DNA of 64,000 nt from Cavia porcellus (lineage: Eukaryota; Chordata; Mammalia; Rodentia; Caviidae). Both the position numbers and the translations under genes were made by a program. The notes beneath the pieces were generated by a model. That model worked only from the letters and a program-made list of their open reading frames with translations. It had not been told where the DNA came from and searched no databases. Below, in pieces: positions 41,246 through 51,200 of the stretch. Each line of letters starts with the position of its first letter. The first letter of the stretch is position 1. Location of the stretch: the NCBI RefSeq assembly GCF_034190915.1, contig NW_026947514.1, positions 1,178,001 to 1,242,000 of the forward strand, in the 5' to 3' direction.

Positions 41246-42009
41246 AAACGCAAGCAGGGGTAGTCACATTAGAAGAACAGACTTCGGAACTAGGAAAATT
41301 AGAGAGAGAGTGGAGAGACATTATATAATGACAAAGAGAATATGTAACAATCCTGAATATTTATGTATGGCTGATAGAGTGTTAAAAACCACACAAGAAA
41401 CAAACTGACAGAACCACACGGAGAAACAGACCAGTTCACTAAGTACTAATTGGACACTTGAGCATGCGTTAGTAATGTGACAGATTGGTAGGAGGAAAAT
41501 CAGAAGGAGCTAAACGGAAGACCACCATCAGTCAGCTGGGTCTACCGACATCTGTGGAGCACTGTCCGCAGCAGCAGACACACCTCCTCCAGTGCACAGA
41601 GAGCGGTCACCAAGACCACAGCATTCTGGGACAGGAAGCATGCTTCAGTAAACAGAAGTTACGCTCCAGACCACTCAGGATCGCACTAGAAACTCAGAAA
41701 GAAAGCTAGACAATCCCATAACATCCCATAATCTATAACACATAGATTTAAAAACACAGATCAAAGACAAAATTTTAAGAAAATTTTCAAGACAGTTTGA
41801 ACTAAATAAAAATTAAAATACATGCATCAAAATTTAGGGCCTGCAATAACAGGACTACTTAGAAAACAGAAGTATAGAACTGAATACACGTAGAGAAAAG
41901 CAAGTCCCAGCGCTGCCCCTGCTAGGCTCCAGTTTCTCTGCCCAGAATGCTAAGAGGGCAGTGATGTGCCACCATGCTGGGCATGGCCTAACATCAAGAA
42001 TTTATACTT

Positions 42010-42100
42010 CCTGTTGGGGATGTAGCTCAGGGTAGAGCACATGTTTACAATGTGTGAGGCCCTAGACTCAATCTCCAGCACCAGCCCCTCAAACAAACAA
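42010..42100 (+). mobile_element. ID SINE, diverged
   Basis: ttggggatgtagctcagggt, atgtgtgaggccctagactc and caatctccagcaccagcccc; resembles the older ID type with a TAGAGCA A-box variant. Confidence 0.85.
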
Positions 42101-42335
42101 CAGCAGCTTCATTTTAGGAAACTTCGGAAAAGGAGGAATATAAGTCTAAACAGAAGAAAACAATAAAAATTACAACAAAAATTGTGAAATTGAAAAATAT
42201 AAAATTGAAATTGAAAATCGATTTGAGAACAATCAATTTCATTAAAAGATTCTTTAAAAAGGTCAATCAAATTGATAAAACTAGACAGGTTAACCAAGAA
42301 AAAGCAAGAAATACAAGTTATTAAAAACAGAAATG

Positions 42336-42421
42336 AGGGCCAGGGATTTAGTACAGTGGCACAAGCACCTGCCTGGCAAAAGTGAGATTGTTTGATCCCT
42401 GGTTCTAAAAAAATAAAATAG
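42336..42421 (+). mobile_element. ID SINE in L1 relic
   Basis: agggccagggatttagtaca to an A-rich end, flanked by aaacagaaatg at 42,325-42,335 and 42,422-42,432. Confidence 0.9.
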
Positions 42422-42529
42422 AAACAGAAATGCAAAGGGGGCCATCTCTACTGATACCATGGACATTGAAAGAATATAAAAGATTATTAACAATTCTGTC
42501 TGACTTCTAAAATTAAATTCCTCGAAAGA

Positions 42530-42955
42530 CACAATCTGCCTGCACCCCCGGAGGCCCTGCCAGCCTGGAGAAGCAGCAAGGAAGCCATCTCCATCCCCCG
42601 CCACTCCTCGTCCACCATAAGCAGCCCGACCCCACACAGGCCGAGATGGCAACTGATGCAGGGAAGCAGCCCGACGTCTGTGCTGCTTGGCTGACTTTGC
42701 AGGTCAGGGCCAGCAGGCCGGTAACTACTCAGAGGATAACAATACGCAGTGCAGTGATGGTCGTGGATTTCCTGCTGTCCTGTTACTGTTGTATTTTACT
42801 GTTCTGTTTAACTGGAAACCGAGACTCTTGTCTGCATATACTCACGTCCACCAACCAGTGGTGCCATCCTGCCATCCTGCAGTTCTGTCAGCGGTGAGCG
42901 TCTCCTTGCCCCAAACCCCAACACTCGGTCCCAGGAGTCACCATCTTGAATGACA
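42530..42955. other. GC-rich island between L1 fragments, origin unknown
   Basis: About 400 bases of GC-rich sequence lying between AT-rich L1 pieces of opposite orientation. It has short open frames on the plus strand (83 and 88 codons) and looks transcript-like, perhaps a retrocopy or transduced segment, but I cannot name a parent gene. Confidence 0.3.
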
Positions 42956-42959
42956 GTCC

Positions 42960-43510
42960 TGGGTTGGCAATGTCCCACTGTGATTTTAATTTTAATTTCC
43001 CTGAGAAAGACCAACGTTGAACCTTTATTTGTGTATCTTTCTGGTGAGGTTTCTGTTCCAAGTCTTTTCTCCACTTTCAGAATGGGGTTGGCTGTCCTGA
43101 GTTTGATAGATTTTGAGGTACAAATTCTTTTTTCAAAGATGCATACTGAAACTATTTTCTCCAAGTGTATTTTGAGTAGTAAAGTTTATTTTGGTAATGT
43201 TTGACATAGTCATTTTTCTTCTGTGGTTGCTCTTTTTGTGTGCTTTATAGGAAACTTTTAGCTAAGTCAAGACTGCAACGATTACCTACCATGGTTTCTT
43301 CTGGAAGTCCTACTGTTTTAACTTTTACATTTAGGTTCATGATTCATTTCAAGTTTTAATTTTCCCATGTTTGTGTTGCAGGAAAATGTGAATGGGAACG
43401 TGAGCTTGAGGTTTTTCTTATATTTGTTGAAAAGAATATATACTATATACGTGTGGCTTATTCTTGGACCCTCCTCTCTTCTGTTGTTCTATTTGTCTGT
43501 TCTTTTGCCA
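42960..43510 (-). mobile_element. L1 3'-end fragment, minus orientation
   Basis: Plus strand ccctgagaaagaccaacgtt, cttttctccactttcagaat, ggggttggctgtcctgagtt: the reverse complement of the usual L1 3' region. Confidence 0.65.
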
Positions 43511-43514
43511 ATAT

Positions 43515-43786
43515 CAATTCCTTCGGAAAGTTAAACGTACACTTAAATTTGACCCAACAACTCTATTCCTAGGAATTGAATTGCAAGAATAAAACATATA
43601 CCCATGTAAAAATTTATGATACATTCTTTTTTTTTTTTTTTTTTTGTCTTTTTCCTTTTTACCGGTACCAGGGATTGAACTCACAACTGTCTGCTTGCAA
43701 GGCAGGCATTTACGACACTGAGCTAAATCCCCAGCCCCTATGATACATTCTTGCTCAGAGATACTTTGTTAATGATTAACCAAAGC
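43515..43786 (+). mobile_element. L1 3'-end fragment split by an ID element
   Basis: ttaaatttgacccaacaact, ctattcctaggaattgaatt are typical L1 tail phrases in plus sense. An ID is inserted at 43,627-43,738. Confidence 0.65.
43627..43738 (-). mobile_element. ID SINE with perfect 12-base target duplication
   Basis: Minus-sense ID (plus ...gagctaaatccccagcccc) with a long T-run at its left end. tatgatacattc occurs at 43,615-43,626 and 43,739-43,750. The perfect repeat and near-consensus body mark a young insertion. Confidence 0.95.
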
Positions 43787-43943
43787 AAGTCCACTTTATA
43801 TGCTTTAATTTTGTAACTTGAACAACTATTTCTAAGATGAGAATATGTAATCTATTAACTAGTGATTTCTTACTGTTTATTTTTTAAATTTTGTATTACT
43901 TGTACCCTTTTTGGGTTTTTTTTTCCTTTTTCTCCTTAAAGAA
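43787..43943 (+). mobile_element. HAL1-like 3' terminus, copy 2 (5'-truncated)
   Basis: About 157 bases nearly identical to 30,427-30,591, with only a few substitutions. A 5'-truncated insertion of the same family ending in A-rich sequence. Confidence 0.85.
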
Positions 43944-43964
43944 ATTTTAAAAAAATAATTAATT

Positions 43965-44040
43965 AAAGCTCAGTGGCATAAGCACCTGCCTGGCAAGCAC
44001 AAGGTCATGAGTTCCATCTCCAGTACCAAAAAAAGGAAAA
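43965..44040 (+). mobile_element. ID SINE, 5'-truncated
   Basis: Begins at aaagctcagtggcataagca, lacks the first 15 bases, B box gagttccatctccagtacc, A/G-rich tail. Confidence 0.85.
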
Positions 44041-44855
44041 AGGAAAAAGAAAAAAATAATCAAAATCCAAAACAACTCAAACAGCTGCCAAGGGGTGGGA
44101 GGACCAGCCACACACACAGATATTCATAAAATAGGATGGGACAGAGCGACGCCGAGGGACAGCCCACTGCACACGCCAAGGGTGGCTCGACAGTGCCACC
44201 TGAGGGAGCTCAGCCACACACAGGCCATGGTCAGGGAAGCCCGGGTGTGTGATCTGCCCAGCAGAAGCGGTTCTGAGCAGCATAGCCAGATCTGGAGAGA
44301 GCTGTGCAGCCTCAGCTGGACAGGACTGTTGCCTGCACTGAGTGCTGGAGGCCAGGGCACTGCCAAGCGGCCCACAGGGCACCGATGGACTGAGCCCACT
44401 TTCTGCAGCTCAGAACCCAGTCCCACGGACTGAAGTGAGCTGTGAGCAAAGGGTTTCTCAATACTCACCTTCCAGTGCAGCAGTGCGGCACGGCTGGTGA
44501 TGGCCTTCATGCCTTCATGACGGTGGATCCAAAGGTGGCCAGAGTGCCCTGGAGGAGGGGACAAGGAGCACACATGCCCACATCTCTGTGTGCTGCTCTC
44601 TCCCCTCTTGGCTAAAAATGTGATTTTAATTAACTTTATTAGTACTCTTTGATACTCGTAATGATCACATTCATCAGAGGAACTCTGTACCTGTGCACCG
44701 GCAGTGTGGAGTCGTTCTCTCCCATTGCCCTCCCTTCAGCCCTTCTTCCCCTTTCTTCTTTAGGAAGCTTGGCTTCCACTGCCTCTTCCTTTCCCCTTCT
44801 ACCTCCCCACTCCCTCCAATGTGCACTGCACCCCTACCCATTTCCAGGTCCCTAC

Positions 44856-44856
<1 letters not shown>

Positions 44857-44905
<49 letters not shown>
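44857..44905. repeat. (CA)n microsatellite, about 24 units
   Basis: Uninterrupted ac repeat of 49 bases; likely length-polymorphic. Confidence 0.97.
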
Positions 44906-44906
<1 letters not shown>

Positions 44907-45066
44907 CAACTTCCCAAGCAGCACTGAAATGTGTGGAGATGCTGTGGCCACCTCCGAGGGGCAGGGGCTGGGCCAGGCGACACTATACATGCTTTCTGAA
45001 AGTTTCCTTTGCATCCTGTGCTAGAACCATTAAGAACATGAATGATTCTTTTAAAATAATACACGG

Positions 45067-45165
45067 TGGGGCCAGGGGTTTAGCCCAGCGGCGTAGGTGC
45101 CTGCTTGGCACACACAAGGTTGTGAGTTTGATCCCTGGCACACACACGAAAAAAAAACCACGGTG
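45067..45165 (+). mobile_element. ID SINE
   Basis: gtggggccaggggtttagcc, gttgtgagtttgatccctgg, cacacacacgaaaaaaaaac tail. Confidence 0.9.
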
Positions 45166-45184
45166 AGAAATTTGCAAATAAAAA

Positions 45185-45280
45185 CAAACGGCAAGCACTC
45201 TGAGGTAGGGAGATCACTGTGAGTTCAAGGCCAGCCTGAACTGCATGGCGAGACCATCTCAGAAAGACCAAAAACAAAAG
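45185..45280 (+). mobile_element. B1 SINE, 5'-truncated
   Basis: gcaagcactctgaggtaggg, gagttcaaggccagcctgaa, gagaccatctcagaaagacc. Confidence 0.85.
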
Positions 45281-46199
45281 GTAACAACCCGTTAAAAATC
45301 ATGGAAGGAAGGAAATGGAATTGAAGCACATTCCTTGGCTTTGCAGAAAAGAACATTTGATATTTGCAAAGTGAGTGCTACCAGGTGCGATGACTCAATA
45401 CAAATGTGACTGTGCTGGGGGACGAGGGAGGGAGAGTGGTACAAAGGGGCTAAGTTTCATCCATTACTCAGCAGTGAAATAGAATGTCCACTACAGAACC
45501 GTGAAAAAGCAGAGCAATCAAACTACTTGGGCGCGGGGGGGGGGGGTCCTGCTTGGGGCAGGGCTCCTTCTTATCAGTAAGCCTCTGCATTATTTCATGT
45601 TTTACCCTCTGCCATGGCAACGAAGCAGCCAACAGAAGGCATGCTGAGTGCCAGTCTATCCCCCACCACACGCCAAGGCCCCTGAGCGGAAGGAGGCGGG
45701 GCGGGGCAGGGCAGCCCTCTCTGCAGGACCAGGACTCTTCACCTCAGAGCTCGGAAAACATGCACTGCCAACCTGGTGCTGCCAGCTCCTGCTGAAGACC
45801 AGGAAACACTGTCCCAGTCCCAGACTGAAGGACTCTGTCAGAACAAGACTGGGCCCAGGTGTGATCCTCAGTCAGGATGGTGAGACAGAGACACAGCTGG
45901 TGCTGCCTGGCAGCCACAGCACAGCCCAACCCTCTCCCCACGTGGCACCCGCCTGGCTTCCGCAGCTCCTCGGGCTGTCTCAGAAGCTCCACCTGTCGGG
46001 AAGGGGGTGCCTACAACTGCCTGAGGCGCTGCTAAACCTGTTTTCAACAGCCACTCTCCAGACCAAGCCTAGGGACCAGGGCTGACTTTCTAATGGAGTA
46101 ATATCGCTCATGGATTTTTTAAACAGAGACCTCTTCTAATGATCTTTTTAGAACAAAACACCTTACATCCTGACCTCTGACCAAAACCTGTTGAACACA

Positions 46200-46695
46200 G
46201 AAATGTTGTCTTAGGTTTTTATTGATTTAACACAAATATAACAGTTGTCAGATCATTTCTGATTCCAAAACCTGAACCAAGAACTGTAACTTAACTAAAA
46301 ACCTCACAAGTGCCAAACAGATTCATCTTACCAAAATTAGATATTGGTCCTCATGGGAAACAACAACAAAAGAATCAGAAAACACCACCTGGCTTCCACA
46401 CAGCATGCACCCCTGTGGTAAACCTGCAGCCCGCCTGTCCTGCGTGCAACCCGAGGAGGAGCAGGCGGGTCCACACATCCGCTCTCAGAATGGAAGGCAG
46501 GGGCTGCTGTTGCCAGGGCTGCTTTCAGAGCAATTCCTCCAGCACACTGCAGGCAGTGGTTTTCTTTCCACCCTCCACTCACAGAGCTCCACGCCCTGCC
46601 CCAGGAGAAGGGTGTGCGGCACGGTGCCAGTGTTGAGACTGAGGCTCTGGCGGCCTCCACATCTCCCCCAGGGAGACTCCACTTGAGCGGCCATG
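46200..46695 (-). other. TDRD9: TDRD9 3' UTR (inferred)
   Basis: Continuous sequence between the stop codon and the proposed polyA site, with no SINE insertion. Extent rests only on the AATAAA at 46,218. Confidence 0.65.
46218..46223 (-). terminator. TDRD9: TDRD9 polyadenylation signal AATAAA
   Basis: Minus strand ATCAATAAAAACC, about 475 bases after the TDRD9 stop codon, followed some 40-50 bases later by GT-rich TGTAAGGTGTTTTGTT. Cleavage expected near 46,200. Confidence 0.75.
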
Positions 46696-46797
46696 TCAGG
46701 GGCTGAGCACAACCAGCTTGTGGAGCTGGTAGAGAAAGGTATTCTTCCCTTGGCGTCCCTTCCAGTCAGCCTGCTCCATGACCAGCTTGGGGTGAAC
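46696..46797 (-). CDS. TDRD9: TDRD9 last coding exon
   Basis: 102 bases, acceptor CCTACCAG, 33 codons (VHPKLVMEQADWKGRQGKNT, then FLYQLHKLVVLSP) and TGA. Aligns with the human C-terminus ending LYQLHKLVVL. Confidence 0.97.
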   Translation of the reverse strand, partial: VHPKLVMEQADWKGRQGKNTFLYQLHKLVVLSP

Positions 46798-48235
46798 CTG
46801 GTAGGACAGGCAAAAGACAGGTCAGACTCTGCAGTGGGCTGCATAGGCTCTGAACAAACATAATTATGTGTGCACATGCATGGTACGTAAGACAACAAAA
46901 AGTATTCTTCTCATTTTCCATTTTTTTTCTGACACAGGGCTTCACTACCAGTTCAGGCTGACCTTGAACTCACTATAGCCCAGGCCGACCTCCAACTCAA
47001 GGCGATCCTCCTGCCACAGCCTTCTGAGTGCTGGGATTACAGATGTGCACCACCATGCCTGGCTCTTCCTCTTTTTTAAAACCACTTATAGATATTGTCT
47101 ACTCTGATATTCCAGACTATGCAGCTTATTTTCAAATTTGTGTGTAATAATAGGGTGCGCTTGGCTGAAAACCTCCCTGTATTCCTAGGGTGCAGGTATT
47201 TATTCAAAACAGGTAAGCCTGCTACACGGCACCCAGCGCCAAATGGAACTGCTTCACACTACCTGCTGCTGTCGCCTCAGCTTCACCCTGAAGGTGTGGA
47301 AGCCGTGTGAAGAAGAGCTCTGTGCTCCAGGGATAGACTGTGTGGCCTGGAGTGGGAAGACGGGACCCCGCCAGGAGAGGGACCTTAAATTCAGGGGGAC
47401 ATGAGCTCCAGTGCACACACGGTCTCACCTAACTGCCAAACGCACCAGGAACCACCACCCCAGCTGGGTTCCTGACACTGACACCTGCGGCTCCAGAATC
47501 CAAGCTTAAAATTCTTCCTTGTGCTCCTTTGCTGAAACCATGCTCATCTGGGCTTCTAGCCTCACAGACTGGAAATGTCACAGCACCCAGGTGGCATTGC
47601 CCTGCTTCCCAACTGTGTCCTCCACACGGCAATGGGGAAGAGCTGACCTTTGGAGGAAGTGGATTAGAGAGGGGCCCGCAGCGGGTCCCTGGGTGGTGAG
47701 GGTGGAGGGGGCCCAACGGGATAAGCGCCCTTCTAAGAATGGACACCAGAGAGCCCACTGGCTGCCTTGGTGCATCCGGCCATGAGAGGACACGGCGAGG
47801 AGCAGCCCTGCTAGTACCCTGACCCCAGGCATCCTGCCTCCAGAACTTGGGCAACACATGTCCACTGCTCCACAGCCAGCCCTCCATGGAGCTGCCCTTT
47901 AGCGGCCGAGCTGGTGGACAGCAACAGAGCCTGCAGCTCACGAAAACCTGATCATGGCAGGCTCTGCCCACCCTAGCCCAGGCTCTGCGCTGGCACCCTC
48001 AGCCTAGGGGCCACCCTACCCACACAGCAGCTGCTCCTCACCTGGTTCCACTCGTAGGGTTTTTCATGCCACTTAGGGATCACTTTCTCTCTAGGTTTCA
48101 TCTGACAGAACAAACTACAATTCAAAAAAGGGAAATCAAGTTGTCTTAATTATACATTAGGGGTTGGGGGTTTAGCTCAGTGGCACAAGTACCTGCCTGA
48201 CACAGGTTTGAGGTTGTGAGTTTGATCATCAGCAC

Positions 48236-48268
<33 letters not shown>

Positions 48269-51200
48269 ACGTTGGTCTATGTACATTGGACTTTTTGGCC
48301 AGGGATTTAGCTCAGCAGCATAAGTGCCTGCCTGGCAAGTGTGAGGTTATGAGTTCGATCCCTGGTACCACACACACACACAAAAATTATACATTAGTAT
48401 AATGTACACTACTATGATCTAAAAAATTTTAATTCTACATATTTTCCTCAGAATTAGAACTGCATTTTTTAAAAAAAAAGTCAAAATTTTATGATATTTT
48501 TACTTAAAGCACATTTTAAAAACAGAAGGAAATGGAGCACCATGGACTCTGGAAAGTTGTTACATTATTCACGGTGCCTAGCATTCAGTAAAACTTTGGG
48601 AGCATGCAAAGGCACAGGACCGGGCAGTCATGCTCAGGACAGGAGCTGTGAGCGGACGCCACCTGGGCCAGGGCAGAGCCCGCAGACCCTGTCACAGGTC
48701 AGCCAGTCCCATTAGAGAATTACAGAGAGGCAAGGCAGCAGTGGGCCTCACTTCAGGGGACCCACCTGCCACACCTCTTGAACAATGGCACATCTCACTG
48801 CAGCTTACCTCAGAAGCTTCTGCCGAGCACTGTCCTGTAACTGCACGATTCTTTCTGGCCCCAGATACTTTGATCCGTTTGGCCCATCACACACTAGCTT
48901 ATTGATAGCAGTCCTGAGAATATTAATCTGTAAATGAACGGTAATGTAAATACTCAGATAGCCCCATCCCACAGGAAATAAAGTCCTAGCTTTCAGAGTC
49001 ACAGTCTGTGACTATCATTGGTCAAAACAAGGGAAATAGTAATCACTATGACGATTTAGGCAATAACAGCAAAAACAAAAGGAATCAGCAAGAAAAGTCG
49101 ACCATTCAATGCGCTGTTCATCTGTTTTTAGCTATTTGAGACAAGGTCTCACCATGTGGTCCAGGCTGGACTGGAACCCACAGCAGACCTTCTGTGTACT
49201 GGATTACAGGTGCGCACTGCCACACCCGGCCAGCCTGCCTTATGCAGACAGACTTACCCTTGTAGGTAACACTGCTGGATGAGGGCGTGTGTCCTCCCTG
49301 GCTCTGTGGCAATGATTCCAAGGGAGCCTGACACGACACCCATGACCACAGTGCCACGGTTCTGCTTTATCATCAACCTCCTGTCAGTTGCTGTATGTTT
49401 ACCTCAGAGTTACAAAGACAAAAAAGGAAGGTTCCTGTAGCTCCAGTCAGTCACACCTTGGAAACTGACCCCAGGACACTGCTGTTAACTAGCCCCCGCT
49501 GACTGGGCCGGACCCATTTTCCATCTGTATCCCACTTCCGTCCCGGGACACACATCCAGACACCACGTGGACCGTGCCTGTCCTGGAGACCAGGAAAGGC
49601 ACCTGAGAAGCCTGTCCTGGTCTCCAGGGCTTTGGCGGTTCTGGCTCCTGCACAGTGTTCTGTAGACTGTTTCCCAGTCCTGGTTTCCCTGGTGTTTTTC
49701 CTGTGCCAGAGGTGCCCTCTCGTCACATTCTGTAGGTGTGCCTGCTGCCACCATCACATCACTGAGGATGAGGCCACATGACCATGTGGCATGCAGTGGA
49801 AGCCGAGGCTACCAGCCTCCTCTGCTGTGAGTGCCCCCACAGACCATGGTCACCAAGCCTCACCAAGCCCTTGGGATTGAGGTGCCTCCCCGTCCCCCTC
49901 CTGGAATCCGTAGAGGAGAGCTGTCTCTGCCCCGCTCAGTCACGCCGTCACGCCTTCCTATCCATGTGGACCCCCCGGGCTACACTCCTGTGCAGAGAAC
50001 CCTGCATCAAATCTTTTTGTGTCACGTCGTCACCCCCAGCTGGCGTGCTCCTCACTGTGCTCCCTCGTGACTCGCCACGCTGACAGCCCTCTGCTTTGTG
50101 CACTGCCATCCACGTCATTTAGCCTCTGTCTCAGTAGTGATGAAGCACTCCTCGTGTACTGTGGGCAGGCAGCCTGATCAGACACCGGACTCCATCTGTC
50201 CTAGCCTGCTCCGGGTCTTCTCTTTTCACATCTTAGCAGACCTCTGCAGAGCACCTTGTCAGTTGTCCTTGACAGACTGTTTTCAGGGTTGTCTCTACAA
50301 ACCGATGTCAAGTTCAAATAGATGTCTCCTGTACTTACTTCTGGAACTATTAGTTTCACGTTTTACAATGAAGTCTGTGCTCTAAGAGGATTTTTAGGTT
50401 TTCTGTTCCTTTGTTTAGTGGTGTTGGGAACTGAACCCAGGCCTTTGCGCTGAGCAACATCTGTGCCTCTTATATTTTCTGAGACAAGTCCTTGCTCAGT
50501 TGTCCAGGCTGGGCTCTAACTTGCAATCCTCCTGCCTCTAGCTCCTGGTGTGTGTAGGTTACAGGTGTGCCCCACCCTTCCTGGCCCCTGAGAAATATCT
50601 GTAAGCCCTTAGATGCTTTCATATGAAAGCAGAGTCAACATCTCAGTGTTAAAGTAAGAAATAAGAATCCAGAGAACACAAACGGCCTGCCTTGGGCGGG
50701 GACTGCGCTCCCCTTAACTCCTTTCCTCACCCCTGCTCCTGTGCCAACCTCGCCATGGATTCCTGAGAAGGAAAGGAGGCTGAATTCTCCAAAGTAGCAT
50801 TTCTCTAATTATTTAGGGAAAATGATCATTTGTTTCTTCCTACTTTACAAAATGCAAAAAAGTAAATTATAAGAAAAGGGAAACATAAAAACAAAAACAC
50901 ACAAAATACAAGCACATATTTTTCATTATGAGATTCAAGCCAGGTATGTTAGTACCTGCAATTCCAGCTACATAGGAGGCTGAGACAGGAAGACTGAAAG
51001 CTCAAGACCAGCCTGAGCAACTTAGACCTTCTCTCCAGAAAACAGGCGAAAGAAAACTCTAGACTGAAAAGACACAACTGGTTTGTCCACTTGACTCACA
51101 AGTATCTGAAAGCTTAGCCTGGGACTGGTGGCACTGTCACATCCCACTGGCATGGTGGTGGACTGTCTTAATTACTTCTCTCTTGCTGCTGAGACAAAAT

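Larger units (their letters stand above)
41250..42520 (+). mobile_element. L1 ORF2 relic
   Basis: Decayed plus-sense ORF2 landmarks: a gtaacaatcctgaatattta segment, then aaaattgataaaacta-type sequence near 42,265 (caatcaaattgataaaacta) and gccatctctactgataccat near 42,440, the usual order between endonuclease and reverse transcriptase. It is interrupted by ID elements at about 42,010 and 42,336. No open frame survives. Confidence 0.65.
44068..46199. other. Intergenic, downstream of TDRD9
   Basis: No coding gene identified. It holds a CA repeat, an ID and a B1 fragment, listed separately. A minus-strand segment at 44,470-44,549 looks exon-like (pyrimidine tract plus AG, GTGAGT donor) but lies beyond the TDRD9 polyA signal. 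Confidence 0.5.

Noticed and set aside
44470..44549. Terminal TDRD9 exon
   Set aside because: The TDRD9 reading frame already ends in TGA at 46,696 with a C-terminus matching human, followed by its own polyA signal; this segment ends in a donor, not a stop.
44674..44904. Cys/Val repeat protein frames over the CA tract
   Set aside because: Artefact of translating a (CA)n microsatellite in several frames.
47429..47971. 180-codon minus-strand frame in the last TDRD9 intron
   Set aside because: No motif, no splice sites, and it is intronic in a gene with a complete exon chain.
48042..48101. Shorter version of the penultimate TDRD9 exon using the CTGTCAG acceptor
   Set aside because: Joining the previous exon to this acceptor gives an immediate in-frame TGA. 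The upstream TAG acceptor restores the frame and matches the expected SLFCQ sequence.
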